Source: Stieleria varia
GTDB taxonomy: Bacteria; Planctomycetota; Planctomycetia; Pirellulales; Pirellulaceae
Length of the DNA stretch: 64,000 nt
Assembly (NCBI RefSeq): GCF_038443385.1
Contig: NZ_CP151726.1
Location: 5,704,001 to 5,768,000 of the forward strand
Direction of reading: 5' to 3'
Positions within the stretch are counted from its first letter, which is position 1, and each line of letters starts with the position of its first letter. Below are positions 17,643 to 26,302 of this stretch, piece by piece. The position numbers and the translations under genes were made by a program. The notes below the pieces were generated by a model, which had not been told where the DNA came from, did not search any database, and was given only the letters and a program-made list of their open reading frames with translations.

Positions 17643-18569
17643 TCAGGCTTGGCGGTCGCGGAGACGCTGTTGCAGAGTTGCGAGCTGGGTCGTAAGTGCA
17701 TTTAGGCTGATTTCGGCCAGGGTAGACACAGTCGAAGGTTCATCTCCTAGCAAATCTTGAAGCAATAGGACCTTGCCAATCAACTCCCCCTTCTCAAGAC
17801 CTACCCGCTCACCTTCTTCGCGACCTTCTTCGCGACCTTCTTCACGACCTTCTTCACGGGCACCTGAAATCGCCCACTCATAGTCGCGTTGCGCTTTTTC
17901 GCGTTGATCGTACATTTGCTTGTCCTCCGTTTTGGCGGATATGATCTCAATTGTGGAAATGGCCGTTTCGAACTCGATCCCAGGCAGCAGCCGACACAGA
18001 GTTGGGGCATCGTAGTCCTGCGCGAAAAGCAGCAAGAACGCCCACTGATGCAATTTACTCGCGGCGGCAATCGTGTGCTCATCGAGGGAATACTTCGTTA
18101 ATTCTACCGTGTGGACCTCGATTGCGTTGGAGATTTCGCGGCCGCTTTCCCGGTCAAGCATCTGAAAGCGATGGTGGGCTTGGTCGGTCGCTGCAAACAG
18201 CACTCGATTGAGCAAGCAAATGGAGATCGATGGGGCTGCTAGAGCATAGTTGCCGCCCGCTGTCAGTTGATCCACGTACATACTGCAGGCGTAGTAAACA
18301 AGTCGCTCAATTAGCCCGGCATAGACTGAAACCTGCATCTCCACGTTCAACCATCGACCTACTTCGTCCCGGCACCGGACATCGAGCACGATCAGCTTGC
18401 TCTCGGAGAACTCTTGGTAGCTGAATGGATTCAGAACTTCAGCTGCGATGATGGGTCGCTCAAGATCAAGGATGGCATTGAGCAGCCCGATCAAGGCTTC
18501 CGAGTTTTGGGGCGAGCCGAAGATTTTCTTGAAAGCGAAATCGACAGTCGGCCGAATTCCAAGCGGCAT
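17643..18569 (-). CDS. Rpn/PD-(D/E)XK nuclease family protein (putative transposase-associated nuclease)
   Basis: 308 residues from the ATG at 18569, which gives the family start MPLGIRPTVDFAFKKIFG. The PD-(D/E)XK core follows: ESKLIVLDVRCRDEVGRWLNVEMQ supplies the catalytic D and the E-x-Q pair, then RLVYYACSMYVDQL. RpnA-like proteins are DNA endonucleases that promote RecA-independent recombination. The middle is YDAPTLCRLLPGIEFETAIS, the C-terminus a charged helix with a REEG unit repeated (a 12-bp tandem repeat at about 17815-17862) and then a leucine-rich helix. Stand-alone gene of a type that is often horizontally mobile; activity is inferred from motifs. Confidence 0.85.
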   Translation of the reverse strand: MPLGIRPTVDFAFKKIFGSPQNSEALIGLLNAILDLERPIIAAEVLNPFSYQEFSESKLIVLDVRCRDEVGRWLNVEMQVSVYAGLIERLVYYACSMYVDQLTAGGNYALAAPSISICLLNRVLFAATDQAHHRFQMLDRESGREISNAIEVHTVELTKYSLDEHTIAAASKLHQWAFLLLFAQDYDAPTLCRLLPGIEFETAISTIEIISAKTEDKQMYDQREKAQRDYEWAISGAREEGREEGREEGREEGERVGLEKGELIGKVLLLQDLLGDEPSTVSTLAEISLNALTTQLATLQQRLRDRQA

Positions 18570-18671
18570 TCTGAATACCTGAGTGCGAATGGGGCAAAGC
18601 TCTTGTGCCCTACCATCGTAGCGGATTCTCAAGCTTGTGCGGTCGATCGCGAGCCAATTCACTGAAGCCAA

Positions 18672-19170
18672 TCAGACTGTCGACGCTTCCTGAACGAGTC
18701 ATGCCGGACGCCATGCTGCATCGCGGGAATCCCAGCCTCCGCCACCCCTCCGCTCACGACGCCCAATCTCCGTTCGGTCGCTACGACGGGGCTCCACGCG
18801 ACGTCACTGACTTTCTGAGAGCTCAACCCCTACCAATTCTTCTCCTCCACTCACAGCTCCCCTTCTGCTTCCCCCATTTCGTGTCGCGTTGCCCCGGACG
18901 GCATCGTGCCACCGGGCTGGATCATGCAGCGGCCATCCAGGCCGCCGTGCCTGGCGGCGGCACTCAGGCTCGAATTGTGCATGGCGGCCATCCCGCCAGA
19001 ATGTTGCGATGACTTCCTGTCATCGCTGATCGCTTCACGACTCATGAAGTTTGTGGGTGGCACCAATTGGTCTGGGAAAGTGAATGCGTCACGTAGTCGC
19101 GTCTCTCCGAGACGCGAAATTCCGCGTCTCGGAGAGACGCGGCTACGTGCGATCAGCATGGACGTGCGAA
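18672..19170. other. Intergenic stretch ending in a near-perfect hairpin
   Basis: No credible gene. At 19087-19149 two arms of about 27 bp, acgtagtcgcgtctctccga and its complement, form a compact palindrome. The same arms bound the dispersed repeat at 48059-48410, so this may be a solo or internally deleted copy. A weaker stem lies around 18925-18960. Confidence 0.6.
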
Positions 19171-20694
19171 CTAGATTTGATCGCCTCCGGCGATGGTCAA
19201 CATAGCCTTTAGCTTTTCGTTGGTCATCTCGGCACGTTCCAAGGTGAGGACTGATCCATCAAGCATCAACACTCGAACTTCGTCGCGTTCGCCGAACACA
19301 TCTTTTATAGGCTCCTCTGCTGATATTACCCAGGGTTCCGGATTCGCCCAATGGACCGCGGCCGATTCTGGAGCGTCAATCACCGCGATGGTGTTGGACG
19401 TCCCGTCGGTCACATCCCGGAACTGTTTCGGCGGCCCGTCGCCCGACCAAAGCGAACCTGGAAAGACCGGTGCACGGTACGTCGTCAACGTTCCGTCATC
19501 CGATCCGTTGGTGTAAACCGGCAGGACAGAAGTCATCAGATGCTCGACCGGTTGATCATCCCAAGCACGACTCAAGTCCAACTCGTAATAGAACGCTTGT
19601 TGGCTCAGCCAAGGCAGGATGGGTACTCGCCAGCTCAGCAACGGTTTTCCGTCTCGATCGACAAAGCAGCGTGGTGGCAGATGCCCGTTGACGTCGGCGT
19701 AGTTGTGAAAAGCAAGCCCGATTTGTTTCATGTCGTTGGAGCGTTGCGTTTGGTTCCGCTTGCCCTTGCCTGCAGCCAGCAAGGGTTTCATCATGTCCAA
19801 CGCAACACCATCCAAGTGTATTGAGATCGACATCTCGCCGCGTTCCAGAGTCAGCATCGATCGGAAGGGACGCACCAAATCCAGCGCGGTGATTTGATCC
19901 AGTTGATCCGCGAGGCGGCTGCCAGCATCCTCCGATTCGGCGAGAACGTTGACTTTCAACGACAGCGACGGCGGCAACGTCAGCCCGACGACGATCTTGT
20001 CGATGTCTTGTGCCAGTTTGCGAGGCGACAATTGAATGGGGGACGAATCCGGCAGCCTTTCCGGCCACAGTTGGCCTAGCAGGTGTTTGGACGCGGGCGG
20101 CAAGGAAAGCACAGCGGTATGATCGGCGCGTTGTGCGTCGCTCAGTGGTGTCAACAGCTCACGCACGCGGGATTCATGAGATGGTGACAGTTCGTCTTCG
20201 GCGCCACTGAGATTGGTTTTGGCCAGTCGTTGCAGACCACGCTCACTGCTCAACAAAACGGCGTCCTCGGACGCCCGTCCTTGCAGCACGGCAAACACGC
20301 CTTTGGCGACCGGCAGCAATTTCAGTGGATCATCGTGCGGGATCACAATCAGAGGAGCTTGATCGGCCACGGATTGAGTGCTCAGCAGCACGAACACGGA
20401 CTCGACACCCGCTGTGCGAAGCGTATTGACGACTTGCCCGAACATGTCACCCAGCGGGGAATCGTCACCGGCGAGTTCCTTGAGTTTGGCTTTTGCCGCG
20501 TCGACGTCGATGGATTTCACGTTCAGTTCGACGACACCGACGGACGATTCATCGATGTACTTGGCCAACGGATGATTCAGTACGACGTCGGCGATCAGGA
20601 CATCACTGGATGGTTCAGCACGCAGTTGCTGAGCCATGCTGGTATTGGCCAGTAGCAGCACGGCTAGGCTCAAGGTTAGTAGTACATTCTTCAT
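19171..20694 (-). CDS. Secreted DUF1559-type protein, last gene of a sigma-factor operon
   Basis: 507 residues from the ATG at 20694, which overlaps the previous stop as ATGA. It has a clear signal peptide (MKNVLLTLSLAVLLLANTSM) and a long N-terminal region with repeated alpha/beta character. The C-terminal 170 residues carry DUF1559-like features: NDMKQIGLAFHNYADVNGHL, LLSWRVPILPWLSQQAFYYEL, FRDVTDGTSNTIAVIDAPES and VRVLMLDGSV. It lacks the prepilin N-terminus usual for DUF1559 proteins, so the domain has been reused in an exported protein. Fourth gene of the operon starting with the ECF sigma factor at 23.5 kb; possibly the output of that regulon. Confidence 0.82.
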   Translation of the reverse strand: MKNVLLTLSLAVLLLANTSMAQQLRAEPSSDVLIADVVLNHPLAKYIDESSVGVVELNVKSIDVDAAKAKLKELAGDDSPLGDMFGQVVNTLRTAGVESVFVLLSTQSVADQAPLIVIPHDDPLKLLPVAKGVFAVLQGRASEDAVLLSSERGLQRLAKTNLSGAEDELSPSHESRVRELLTPLSDAQRADHTAVLSLPPASKHLLGQLWPERLPDSSPIQLSPRKLAQDIDKIVVGLTLPPSLSLKVNVLAESEDAGSRLADQLDQITALDLVRPFRSMLTLERGEMSISIHLDGVALDMMKPLLAAGKGKRNQTQRSNDMKQIGLAFHNYADVNGHLPPRCFVDRDGKPLLSWRVPILPWLSQQAFYYELDLSRAWDDQPVEHLMTSVLPVYTNGSDDGTLTTYRAPVFPGSLWSGDGPPKQFRDVTDGTSNTIAVIDAPESAAVHWANPEPWVISAEEPIKDVFGERDEVRVLMLDGSVLTLERAEMTNEKLKAMLTIAGGDQI

Positions 20695-22229
20695 CGTGAT
20701 GCCTCCAGCTTGATTTCGAGAACAGTGTCTGGGTCGTTGGGAGATCGAGCCGCCCGCGTCAGAGTTGCTTGATTGGGGCTGGTTCGTTTGTAGGAAAAGT
20801 GCTCGCCGGTGAAGTCGTCTCGTCGGGCAGGCACGGGGCGTAGCTGGCTGAGTTTTTCTGGAAGCTGTCCGGTTTGCCCGGCGTGAAGCCTCAGTGCGGC
20901 GAAGGTCATCGCTAGGCTGTGATCCTGCTTGCACCGAGTCCGGGCACGAAAGACGGCGTCGGCCGCTGGCAAAAGCAATCGGGCGAGAACTTGTCCGACA
21001 CTGAGATCGGCTTCGTCGAGCTCAAACGCAGCGTTTCGCTCGGCGGTGTATTCTTGGCGATCAACATCCGGCAGCGTGGACCAAACCAACCACCGGTCAC
21101 GAACGCGTCGCATCTCCAGATCGATGGCCCGCAATACGATTTCCGCGTCGGATAGCCCTTCCATTCGGTCTCGCCACAGCGATGAATTGGACAGCGCCAT
21201 TCGAGCAGGCTCGATCATCGTCGCTGCGTAGAGTCCACTGAGCAATGCGGTGGACTCTGCAGGCACGTCACTTTCAGAAACTAGCCGAAATTGTTCTCCA
21301 ATGGATTGCAGCCAAGCGATCGCTGCGGGCTCGCCAATGGGGTCTTTGGGCAGACGCCTGAGTTCAGAAAGCATGCCGACGTGAGCGATGGTTCCGGATT
21401 CGAACTCGAGGGATTGACTGATGTTGGAAATCCGATCGACAGGAATCATTGAAAGCGCCCAATATAGACTTGGGGCGTCGGGTTGCTGTTGGATTTGTTC
21501 GATTTCATTGATCATCACGCCGGTGATCGCGATGCCGACCAAGCGACCGATCAAGAGATCCGTGCTTCGCGAACCCACCTCCGCCAGCCGAAAGCCCAGT
21601 CGCAGATCATCAATGGCGTCATCCCATCGTTTCTCGGCGGTGGCAAGACGAATCCGCAAGGCCAAGGCACGTGCCAACGATCGCATCTCTTGGAACTCGG
21701 GCAGCCATGTTTGAAAGATCTCTCCCGCCGTCATTCTGTCCATGCCCAGGTCGTAACTCACGTCCATCATGTTTTCGATTCGTCGAAGCTCGCCCAGCGG
21801 TTTCTCGTAAGGAATCAATACTTTCCGAACCGCGTCCACCGGGAGTTGATCCACGGGCATGTCCAGCCACTCGCCGTAGTCTTTGGAGAACTCGACTTTC
21901 TGATTCTCACCCACCTGAACACTCAAGATCGCCGCTCTGCTGACGATCGGAGTAGCCAGCCGAGGCTGTCGGTCCTCTGGACTCGGCCACAATCGATACC
22001 GCAACAGCGGGTCCGGTTGCTGGCAAGGATGCAGCACGATGGTTTGGGGTGCTTTCTCTTGGGGTTCGTCCGCTTTGGCGTCAGTGTCTGCCTGCAAAGA
22101 CGGGGACAACATCACTTGTGCCGACACGGTCGCCATCGGACAGGCGACTAAAGAACCGATCAAAACCATCATCGGGGCGATCGCCGGGGCGCCCCGCCGA
22201 ATCGGCCAAAAAGGAAGTCGAGACATCAT
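20691..22229 (-). CDS. Secreted hypothetical protein of the sigma-factor operon
   Basis: 512 residues. The N-terminus is a signal peptide (APMMVLIGSLVACPMATVSA). The mature part is mostly helical with TPR-like spacing (FQEMRSLARALALRIRLATA, then WDDAIDDLRLGFRLAEVGSR) and ends in a strand-rich segment. I recognise no named domain; proteins with this outline recur in planctomycetes beside sigma and anti-sigma genes. Its ATG overlaps the upstream stop (TGATG) and its own stop overlaps the next ATG, so translation through the operon looks coupled. Confidence 0.78.
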   Translation of the reverse strand: MMSRLPFWPIRRGAPAIAPMMVLIGSLVACPMATVSAQVMLSPSLQADTDAKADEPQEKAPQTIVLHPCQQPDPLLRYRLWPSPEDRQPRLATPIVSRAAILSVQVGENQKVEFSKDYGEWLDMPVDQLPVDAVRKVLIPYEKPLGELRRIENMMDVSYDLGMDRMTAGEIFQTWLPEFQEMRSLARALALRIRLATAEKRWDDAIDDLRLGFRLAEVGSRSTDLLIGRLVGIAITGVMINEIEQIQQQPDAPSLYWALSMIPVDRISNISQSLEFESGTIAHVGMLSELRRLPKDPIGEPAAIAWLQSIGEQFRLVSESDVPAESTALLSGLYAATMIEPARMALSNSSLWRDRMEGLSDAEIVLRAIDLEMRRVRDRWLVWSTLPDVDRQEYTAERNAAFELDEADLSVGQVLARLLLPAADAVFRARTRCKQDHSLAMTFAALRLHAGQTGQLPEKLSQLRPVPARRDDFTGEHFSYKRTSPNQATLTRAARSPNDPDTVLEIKLEASR

Positions 22230-23011
22230 CAGTACGAATTCTCCAAGCTAAAAGTGAACTGTTCAAAATCCTGAACCGTGCGTAAAGCACCCGCAGAAAG
22301 CGGTGCCGTGAATGTCGACGTGTCGACATCGTTGTTTGCCATTGCTGCATCACTGGTCTGATATGGTCGTGAGACCGGTTTGGACTGATTCATCAACTCC
22401 ATCGAACCGTGATAGGCAGTCAAAGACTTGCCATGACGCTTGCGGTCCTGCCAGCGCGATGTCCACCGGATCAGGCTGCCCCGCGGTGAACGAAAGTCAT
22501 TGATCGGTGATTGGGCGGTTGAGTTGGGTGATGGGGAGTTGGGTGCCGCCATACTGGAAGTGGCGTTCGAACTGCTTTCGTCATCGGCAACTCGATCGTC
22601 GTTTTTCGCTAAGGTCGGGGCCTTCGCTAACGCCGGCCCGTTCTCCAAGGCCGGCTCGGCGTCCGGCACTGACTCGGTCACCTGAGTTTCAGACTCCGGA
22701 ACCGCGGCTTGTGCGGAATGGGGAGAACCAACAGGATTTGATGAGTTCGATGTGCCGACGGTGTATGCGGTTGGCAAAGTGACCAGAGCCGTCAATAGAC
22801 TAGCCGCCAGCATCGATCTCCATTTGCCGATCTCGCGGCGCGGTTGTGGTTTTGCTGTCAGCGTCGAACGCTCCGCCAACGCGGCTTCGTATCCGGCACG
22901 ATAAAAGACTTCGCGAACGTCGATCGTCGCAGTAGCGGGAACGAGACCACGCAGCGCATCCGCGATGGACTCGTCGTCACCGTTTGAGTTGAGATGCTGT
23001 TCATCATTCAT
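22229..23011 (-). CDS. Putative membrane-anchored anti-sigma factor
   Basis: 260 residues from the ATG at 23011, overlapping the sigma gene by 8 bp. About 65 N-terminal cytoplasmic residues (with DESIADALRGLVPATATIDVREVFYRAGYEAAL) are followed by one membrane helix, MLAASLLTALVTLPTAYTVG, and a low-complexity outer part rich in Ser, Pro, Glu and Ala. That layout and its position immediately after an ECF sigma gene make an anti-sigma role likely. I see no zinc-binding HxxxCxxC motif, so it is not a ZAS-type anti-sigma; the assignment rests on context. Confidence 0.7.
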   Translation of the reverse strand: MNDEQHLNSNGDDESIADALRGLVPATATIDVREVFYRAGYEAALAERSTLTAKPQPRREIGKWRSMLAASLLTALVTLPTAYTVGTSNSSNPVGSPHSAQAAVPESETQVTESVPDAEPALENGPALAKAPTLAKNDDRVADDESSSNATSSMAAPNSPSPNSTAQSPINDFRSPRGSLIRWTSRWQDRKRHGKSLTAYHGSMELMNQSKPVSRPYQTSDAAMANNDVDTSTFTAPLSAGALRTVQDFEQFTFSLENSY

Positions 23012-23528
23012 GGCACGTCTCACTTGGCAGTTGTACGTTGTGCTCGATTTGGTCTCGTACCGAAAACTGTTGCTTCAAAGTCTTCAGGCCCTGTTGAAAG
23101 GCACGGTGCGCGGTGGCTTTGGAGGTTTCCGTGATCTCCGCGATCGACTCAAAGGACATGTCGCCCCAAAGGTGCATGACGATGATTTCGCGGGTGGGCG
23201 ATGGCAGCTTCAACAGCGCTTCAGTGACTTGCTGAGCGTCGATCGCGGTGTCGATCAAATTCGCGTTGGCGGCGAACCAGTTCGCCGAGACGCATTCCGA
23301 CTCGCGTCGCTGTCTGCGAAGGTTGCTGCGTCGCCACATCAATAATTGGTTCCGTGCCACGCGGACGAGCCACGCGAGGGGATCGTCGGGCATGTGTGGC
23401 TGGGAGGCCAGTGCGATGAAAGCTTCTTGGACGGCGTCGTCGGCGGGTTCTCCGATGGATCGCGCGATGAGCAACACGCGGCTAGCGTGGCGGTCCCATG
23501 TCTCGGCGAGGTCCAGTGGAGTGATCAA
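23004..23528 (-). CDS. ECF-type RNA polymerase sigma factor
   Basis: 174 residues. Region 2 is in residues about 10-75: ADDAVQEAFIALASQ and DDPLAWLVRVARNQLLMWRR match the core-binding and -10 recognition helices. Region 4 follows at about 100-165, with LPSPTREIIVMHLWGDMSFE and IAEITETSKATAHRAFQQG as the helix-turn-helix for the -35 element. It heads a four-gene operon whose overlaps (8, 1 and 4 bp) imply one transcript and a cell-envelope stress or remodelling regulon. The signal is unknown. Confidence 0.9.
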   Translation of the reverse strand: MITPLDLAETWDRHASRVLLIARSIGEPADDAVQEAFIALASQPHMPDDPLAWLVRVARNQLLMWRRSNLRRQRRESECVSANWFAANANLIDTAIDAQQVTEALLKLPSPTREIIVMHLWGDMSFESIAEITETSKATAHRAFQQGLKTLKQQFSVRDQIEHNVQLPSETCHE

Positions 23529-23712
23529 GTCAACCGACGGCGTTGTTCTTGGTGTTTCGTGGTGTTTCTGAAGTCAAGGATGCCGCCGACGGGGTTCGGT
23601 CTCAGAAAACTTTTTGGAGACGTTGAGTTTATTTGGGGAGGAGTATTCGGAGGAGCAGCCGCGTAGATACCGTCGTGCGTGTGGTAATGGCACCGAACAG
23701 GACAATACGCCG

Positions 23713-23845
23713 CTAGTGCATCGTCCAGTCTTAGAACGTGGGTTCGGTAGATATGCCGTTTTGGCGTTAGCCACGGTTTTCGTGACACAACCGTGGCTAT
23801 CGCCAAAACGGCTAACCCCAAAATCAAGACCGGACGATGCACTAG
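23713..23845. repeat. 133-bp palindromic element, copy D1
   Basis: A nearly complete hairpin with termini tgcatcgtccagtctt and its complement aagaccggacgatgca, and an inner stem made from gccgttttggcgttagccac. It is bounded on both sides by CTAG. The same 133-bp unit is at 28748-28880 and 61606-61738. The right CTAG is shared with a second palindrome, 23842-23962. Non-coding; probably a MITE-like non-autonomous element. Confidence 0.82.
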
Positions 23846-23962
23846 TGGTTTGGGACAGCTAGAAGTTAGGGTTTGCCGTAGTGGATCTTGCCAAAGATCC
23901 CACCGCTACAGGATCTTTCACAAGATCCACTACCCTAAAGATAAGCTGTCCCAGACCACTAG
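23842..23962. repeat. 121-bp palindromic element E, abutting D1
   Basis: Terminal inverted repeats ctagtggtttgggacagct and agctgtcccagaccactag enclose an inner stem (gtagtggatcttgccaaaga / ttcacaagatccactac). It begins in the CTAG that ends D1 and ends in CTAG itself, so the block reads CTAG-D1-CTAG-E-CTAG. Only one copy was noticed in the window. The rest of the 23.53-24.35 kb gap shows no gene. Confidence 0.72.
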
Positions 23963-24347
23963 ACGCGGCTGATAGGCGCAGACTGTTTTCTCGCCAACCC
24001 CGGCTGGGGACGTGCGGATAGCCACAGTGGCGCAACCCAAATTTTGAACGGTCCGGGTCAAGCCCGGCGGAAGCAAGGATTAAACATTGTGCAACCCGAG
24101 AATGCCAGCAAATGAAGCCGGGAATCCTTTACATTTGAATTCGAAAGCCGTGAGTTGCGGTTGACATCGCTTGTGGAGCTTTCCTAGCGTCCATCTCGGA
24201 CGTGAGTCAAAGGCGGATGGATCCGTCAAATCGCGTTTCGTCCTCCGATTTCCTCGATGAATCTGTCGGCACACGTCGATAATCAGAGAGATCGGCAGAG
24301 TCGAAAAACCGCTTATTCATAGTCACGGTTGATTAAAGGCTGCAGGG

Positions 24348-25307
24348 ATGCACACAGAGTTCAAGTCCAAAGAATTCAATGCCGTTGGTTTCAAGACCGG
24401 CCATTCTGCCTTGGTCGTTTTCTGTTCGGCCATCGTGTTCTTCGCCGCTGGGTGCAAAAGCTCGATGCCGAAATGGAACATGTTCGGCAAGCGAGGTGAG
24501 CCTTCCGCTGAAATCTTGGCGGGTAGCGGACCGACTCAAACCTATCCATCGCTGCCCAGTGAGACGGCATCTCCAGAAGCCATCGTTTCGACGGCAGGTG
24601 GAGTGGTGCCGAACGTTCAAGACTCGATGAAAGATTCCACCGGGATCGCGATCGCCAGCAACGATTCGCCGTCGGTCAATGCGACTCCGGTCGGATACAA
24701 CATGTCGGCCGCTCAAGCCAACGGATACGCAGCCGGTCAGCAAAGCGGCTCCAGCAGCGTGCCGAGCATCCCATCGGGATATCAGTTTGGTGCCAATCCG
24801 ACCAACTCGGGATCATCGACTCGATCGTCAATGCCCAATGCCGTGGCAACGACCGTTCCATCAACACAGCCTGGATACGCGATGCCGTCTTCGTACAGCA
24901 TGCCATCCAACGTGGGCGCACCATCCGGCTACAGCATCCCTGGCAATGCGGACGCATCCGCAACAGCGGCTTCGTCAATTCAACCGTCTGCATCGTCTAG
25001 CAATGGTGGATTCACCATGCCGTCGGATCTTGGTGACGCGTTGAACAGTGCGTCAAGCGGTGCCGCGGTAGCGAGCAGTCAAGTCTTTACCCCCAAGGCC
25101 TCCGATTCGGGCACCACCGCAGCGGCGACGTCACCGACGTACTCGACCGCCAGCGCCGTGCAGCCGTCGATTCCGGCCTCCAACACACAGCCCTCTGCTG
25201 CTCCGGCGAGCGGCGGATACAGTCCCGGCAGCACGTCAGGGGCTAGCGGATATCCTCGAACCAGTGGCTACACCACGCCGAGCACAAGCGGGTCGTATTA
25301 CCGATAA
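24348..25307 (+). CDS. Ser/Pro/Gly-rich lipoprotein
   Basis: 319 residues. The signal segment ALVVFCSAIVFFAAGCKSSM contains a lipobox (FAAGC), so the protein should be lipidated at the cysteine. The rest is low complexity, rich in Ser, Pro, Ala, Gly, Thr and Tyr, with recurring PSGYSIP/PSGYQFG-like units and no visible catalytic motif. It is likely an extended surface or periplasmic linker protein. No operon partner is obvious. The codon pattern is regular, so despite the odd composition I take it as a real gene. Confidence 0.75.
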   Translation: MHTEFKSKEFNAVGFKTGHSALVVFCSAIVFFAAGCKSSMPKWNMFGKRGEPSAEILAGSGPTQTYPSLPSETASPEAIVSTAGGVVPNVQDSMKDSTGIAIASNDSPSVNATPVGYNMSAAQANGYAAGQQSGSSSVPSIPSGYQFGANPTNSGSSTRSSMPNAVATTVPSTQPGYAMPSSYSMPSNVGAPSGYSIPGNADASATAASSIQPSASSSNGGFTMPSDLGDALNSASSGAAVASSQVFTPKASDSGTTAAATSPTYSTASAVQPSIPASNTQPSAAPASGGYSPGSTSGASGYPRTSGYTTPSTSGSYYR

Positions 25308-25479
25308 ATCGAAAACGTTATACAGCACCGGGCTGGGCTGGCCCTTACTGGATTGGCCAGACTGGAGTGGTTCAGTCGACGTTTTGCGAAGAAGGTCTTT
25401 TGACCGCAAGTCGCTTGGATGCGGATGATGGCAGGGTTCTGGACCGCGGGTCTGGTGCACTAGCCTCGGGAGCCAAGCG

Positions 25480-25881
25480 ATGTCTGAAATCTTGTGTCTT
25501 GCTGCGGTCCTCATGTCCTCGGTCGCTCCGGCCGTTAACGAATCTGGGCGTCGAACTCGACAAGACGTTGACTTGATCGAGCTGAATCATTTCTTGGACG
25601 ATCAAGGTCGCGAAGTCTTTCAGCAGTTGATCTTCTACGAATGGTCTCGTCACGACCGCGAGTTCCACGTTCGGGCTTGGCGGTTGATCAAGCAGCCTGG
25701 GCAGATGCCCCGTCGTCAGTGGAAACCCGACGGCTATCTTTGTTCGTGGCGTGACAACGCGCTGACGCGAGAAGTCTGGTCGCCTTCGCTACGTGAGACT
25801 TGGACACAAAAAGATCCCGAGCGGGTGAACCGCCAGATCCTGCCAGAAAACCTTCGACGCCCTCTGTGGCCCAAGGACTAA
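25480..25881 (+). CDS. Small conserved-looking hypothetical protein
   Basis: 133 residues. The first 20 residues are a possible short signal or membrane segment (MSEILCLAAVLMSSVAPAV). The rest is dense in W, Y, R and D: FQQLIFYEWSRHDREFHVRA, RRQWKPDGYLCSWRDNALTR and the C-terminal RRPLWPKD, typical of a real compact domain. I do not recognise the family. Palindromic element B begins immediately after the stop. Confidence 0.65.
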   Translation: MSEILCLAAVLMSSVAPAVNESGRRTRQDVDLIELNHFLDDQGREVFQQLIFYEWSRHDREFHVRAWRLIKQPGQMPRRQWKPDGYLCSWRDNALTREVWSPSLRETWTQKDPERVNRQILPENLRRPLWPKD

Positions 25882-25884
25882 CGC

Positions 25885-26108
25885 TGGGCTGTTCAAAGTT
25901 TGGTGTTGACATTGTTTTTTCCGTCCATGTTGTTTGTCCCATGCATCGCAATCAGAGTGAGCCTCAGGCGCTAGCCGTGGGCCGACACCACAATCCGCCT
26001 CAGGCCCACGGCTAGCGTCTGAGGCTCACTGGGGGCCACCAGCTGCGCCGGGAGAGGTGACAGAAACTTGCGGAGCGAAATAGTGCCACAACCCCAAATT
26101 TGAACACC
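25885..26108. repeat. Palindromic mobile element, copy B
   Basis: Same family as the elements at 5461-5757 and 61742-62227. The left end (gggctgttcaaagtttggtg) and right end (caaccccaaatttgaacacc) are diverged terminal inverted repeats. Inside, one direct and one inverted gcctcaggcgctagccgtgg arm face each other. This is the smallest and most degenerate copy. It fills the gap between the 133-residue gene and asd. Confidence 0.75.
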
Positions 26109-26302
26109 TCAGGACTAGCCAGGGCAGCGTCGAGCAATCCTCGACTCTGGCTCTTGCAATGTTGCACTCAAGAGTTAGGGTACTCGCCAGCTGGAGGGAT
26201 TCTCCCGACCGGCGCTGAACCTATCGCCGGAACATCGCGTCTGACTGGGTTCCAGACCAGACCAGAGATACGTTCCCGCACCCCATTGTTGAGGAAAATG
26301 AG

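Noticed and set aside
18851..19159. Small frames in the 18.7-19.2 kb gap
   Set aside because: They pass through the 19.09 kb hairpin and have Arg/Ser-rich, non-protein-like composition.
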